A program made the translations under genes and the position numbers. The notes below the pieces were generated by a model. It did no database searches. It had not been told where the DNA came from and worked only from the letters and a program-made list of their open reading frames with translations. Source: Alphaproteobacteria bacterium UBA3773 (GTDB lineage: Bacteria > Pseudomonadota > Alphaproteobacteria > RF32 > CAG-239). From it: a stretch of DNA of 23,858 nucleotides. Of the stretch, positions 23,110 to 23,858 are shown one piece after another. The stretch covers positions 1 through 23,858 of the forward strand of contig DFFP01000030.1 of the NCBI GenBank assembly GCA_002372275.1. Direction: 5' to 3'. Positions within the stretch are counted from its first letter, which is position 1; every line of letters starts with the position of its first letter.

Positions 23110-23858
23110 ATGCCACTTGAAAATCAAAACATCACGAACGATTTGCAAAACCGCGTTTTGGCAGAATACTTTGCGCTGAAGTTGATTGAAAAATGCAAAT
23201 TTTCTTTTGCTTCTAAAGATAAGGTTAAAAATGGGTGTGCAAAGTTTTATCAATTTAAAGAAGCTTTTGAAAGTGGTTCTGATGATGCTTATAAAGGTGT
23301 TACAAAGGAAGATCTTGAGCTTTTTGAAAAATACTTTGACTTAGATGAGAAAGAGTTAAAAGAAAAAATTGAAGTTTTTATCAACAATAAACACTATAAA
23401 GAGACAAACGAAGCATTAAATCAGTCGCTTGCCGATTTGATTGAAATGTGCAATCAGATTGGTAATTCAGGTAAAGAAGGCAAACAAATAGCTGCAAAAA
23501 TGCTTTCCGAAATTTTGATTGAAAACGGCATAACGGACGGATATGTTAAAAAAACGATTCCCGGTATGAAAAGTGTTTTAGATGTCACAACAGCTTTGCT
23601 TGAAAATAAAGCGGATATGAAGCAACTCAGTCAAATTTCGCTTTTGTTTTCTAAAAATAATAAATCTTTTGATTTAGAAAGTCTTCAAAATAAATTGTCG
23701 AAAGATTTTATGGCTTATAATGACACCTCTGTTGTGAACAAAAATATACAATCATGTTCTGATTCTATTCGGGAAATTGCAGAAGATTATGTGGCACGAG
23801 TGGAGATCACCAGAAAACAAGATGAAGATGTTGATTTAATGTATGAATCCCGTACGCA
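23110..23858 (+). CDS. Unknown protein, cut by the window end
   Basis: An ATG at 23110 opens a frame that runs to the last base without a stop; 249 residues are visible, so the gene continues outside. AAAGGAG lies 6 bases upstream, behind a near-consensus promoter. The protein begins MPLENQNITNDLQNRVLAEYF, has no signal peptide or membrane segment, and is strongly helical by composition, rich in Lys, Glu, Asp, Asn and Leu (DLELFEKYFDLDEKELKEKI; SLADLIEMCNQIGNSGKEG; MKQLSQISLLFSKNNK). I see no catalytic motif and do not recognise a family. Codon use resembles its neighbours. A cytoplasmic helical or coiled protein is the most that can be said. Confidence 0.8.
   Translation, partial: MPLENQNITNDLQNRVLAEYFALKLIEKCKFSFASKDKVKNGCAKFYQFKEAFESGSDDAYKGVTKEDLELFEKYFDLDEKELKEKIEVFINNKHYKETNEALNQSLADLIEMCNQIGNSGKEGKQIAAKMLSEILIENGITDGYVKKTIPGMKSVLDVTTALLENKADMKQLSQISLLFSKNNKSFDLESLQNKLSKDFMAYNDTSVVNKNIQSCSDSIREIAEDYVARVEITRKQDEDVDLMYESRT

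Noticed and set aside
1..23858. CRISPR array, transposase or prophage genes
   Set aside because: No regularly spaced repeats, no transposase or phage proteins, and no sharp break in codon use were seen.

Overview
The window looks like a chromosomal segment of an AT-rich alphaproteobacterium with an anaerobic or fermentative lifestyle. The pointers are a priA-atpH-A-G-D-C cluster (F1 part of the ATP synthase, without F0 genes, as is usual in this class), a ChpT-type histidine phosphotransferase of the CckA-ChpT-CtrA cell-cycle phosphorelay, an lptF-lptD-surA-rsmA envelope block, TolB, and a multidomain [FeFe] hydrogenase, which is typical of anaerobes. A gut-type uncultured lineage is a plausible source, but that is inference.

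Layout. 1-1611 is the 3' part of an [FeFe] hydrogenase gene ending in a strong terminator. 1661-3014 is a self-contained unit on the + strand: promoter, structured leader RNA, a secreted leucine-rich-repeat protein, terminator. 3098-5169 holds convergent radC (+) and trmFO (-). 5227-6933 holds a secreted protein of unknown function and chpT (+), with a CtrA-box-like site in front. 6937-13835 is the minus-strand priA-atpHAGDC cluster. 13922-15052 is a second + strand unit built like the first: promoter, the same leader RNA, a secreted repeat protein, terminator. 15056-15132 is tRNA-Val (-). 15180-21078 is a minus-strand run of ruvX, lptF, lptD, surA and rsmA. 21202-22533 is tolB (+) with a terminator. 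22589-22933 is a small unknown gene (-), and 23110 to the end is an unknown gene (+) cut by the window edge.

The most interesting content is the pair of + strand units. Their leaders (about 1696-1851 and 13957-14119) are roughly four-fifths identical by eye. They share a promoter of the same design (-35, 17-base spacer, CATAAT) and fold into the same arrangement: a 5' hairpin, a second hairpin whose loop pairs with a distant downstream segment (pseudoknot), a long-range helix enclosing a third hairpin, then an intrinsic terminator just before the start codon. Two of these helices are supported by compensatory base changes between the copies. The proteins behind them differ in their bodies (BspA-like LRR versus YD-like repeats) but share an N-terminal signal peptide and a nearly identical C-terminal tail of about 25 residues, preceded by a related repeat unit. 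I read this as a modular family of exported proteins with a common cis-acting RNA and a common C-terminal tag. I recognise neither the RNA nor the tail as a named family.

Smaller points: an epsilon subunit without its C-terminal inhibitory domain, absence of lptG and pdxA from their usual places, a SurA with a long Glu/Arg-rich coil, and two promoters that seem to give leaderless transcripts.
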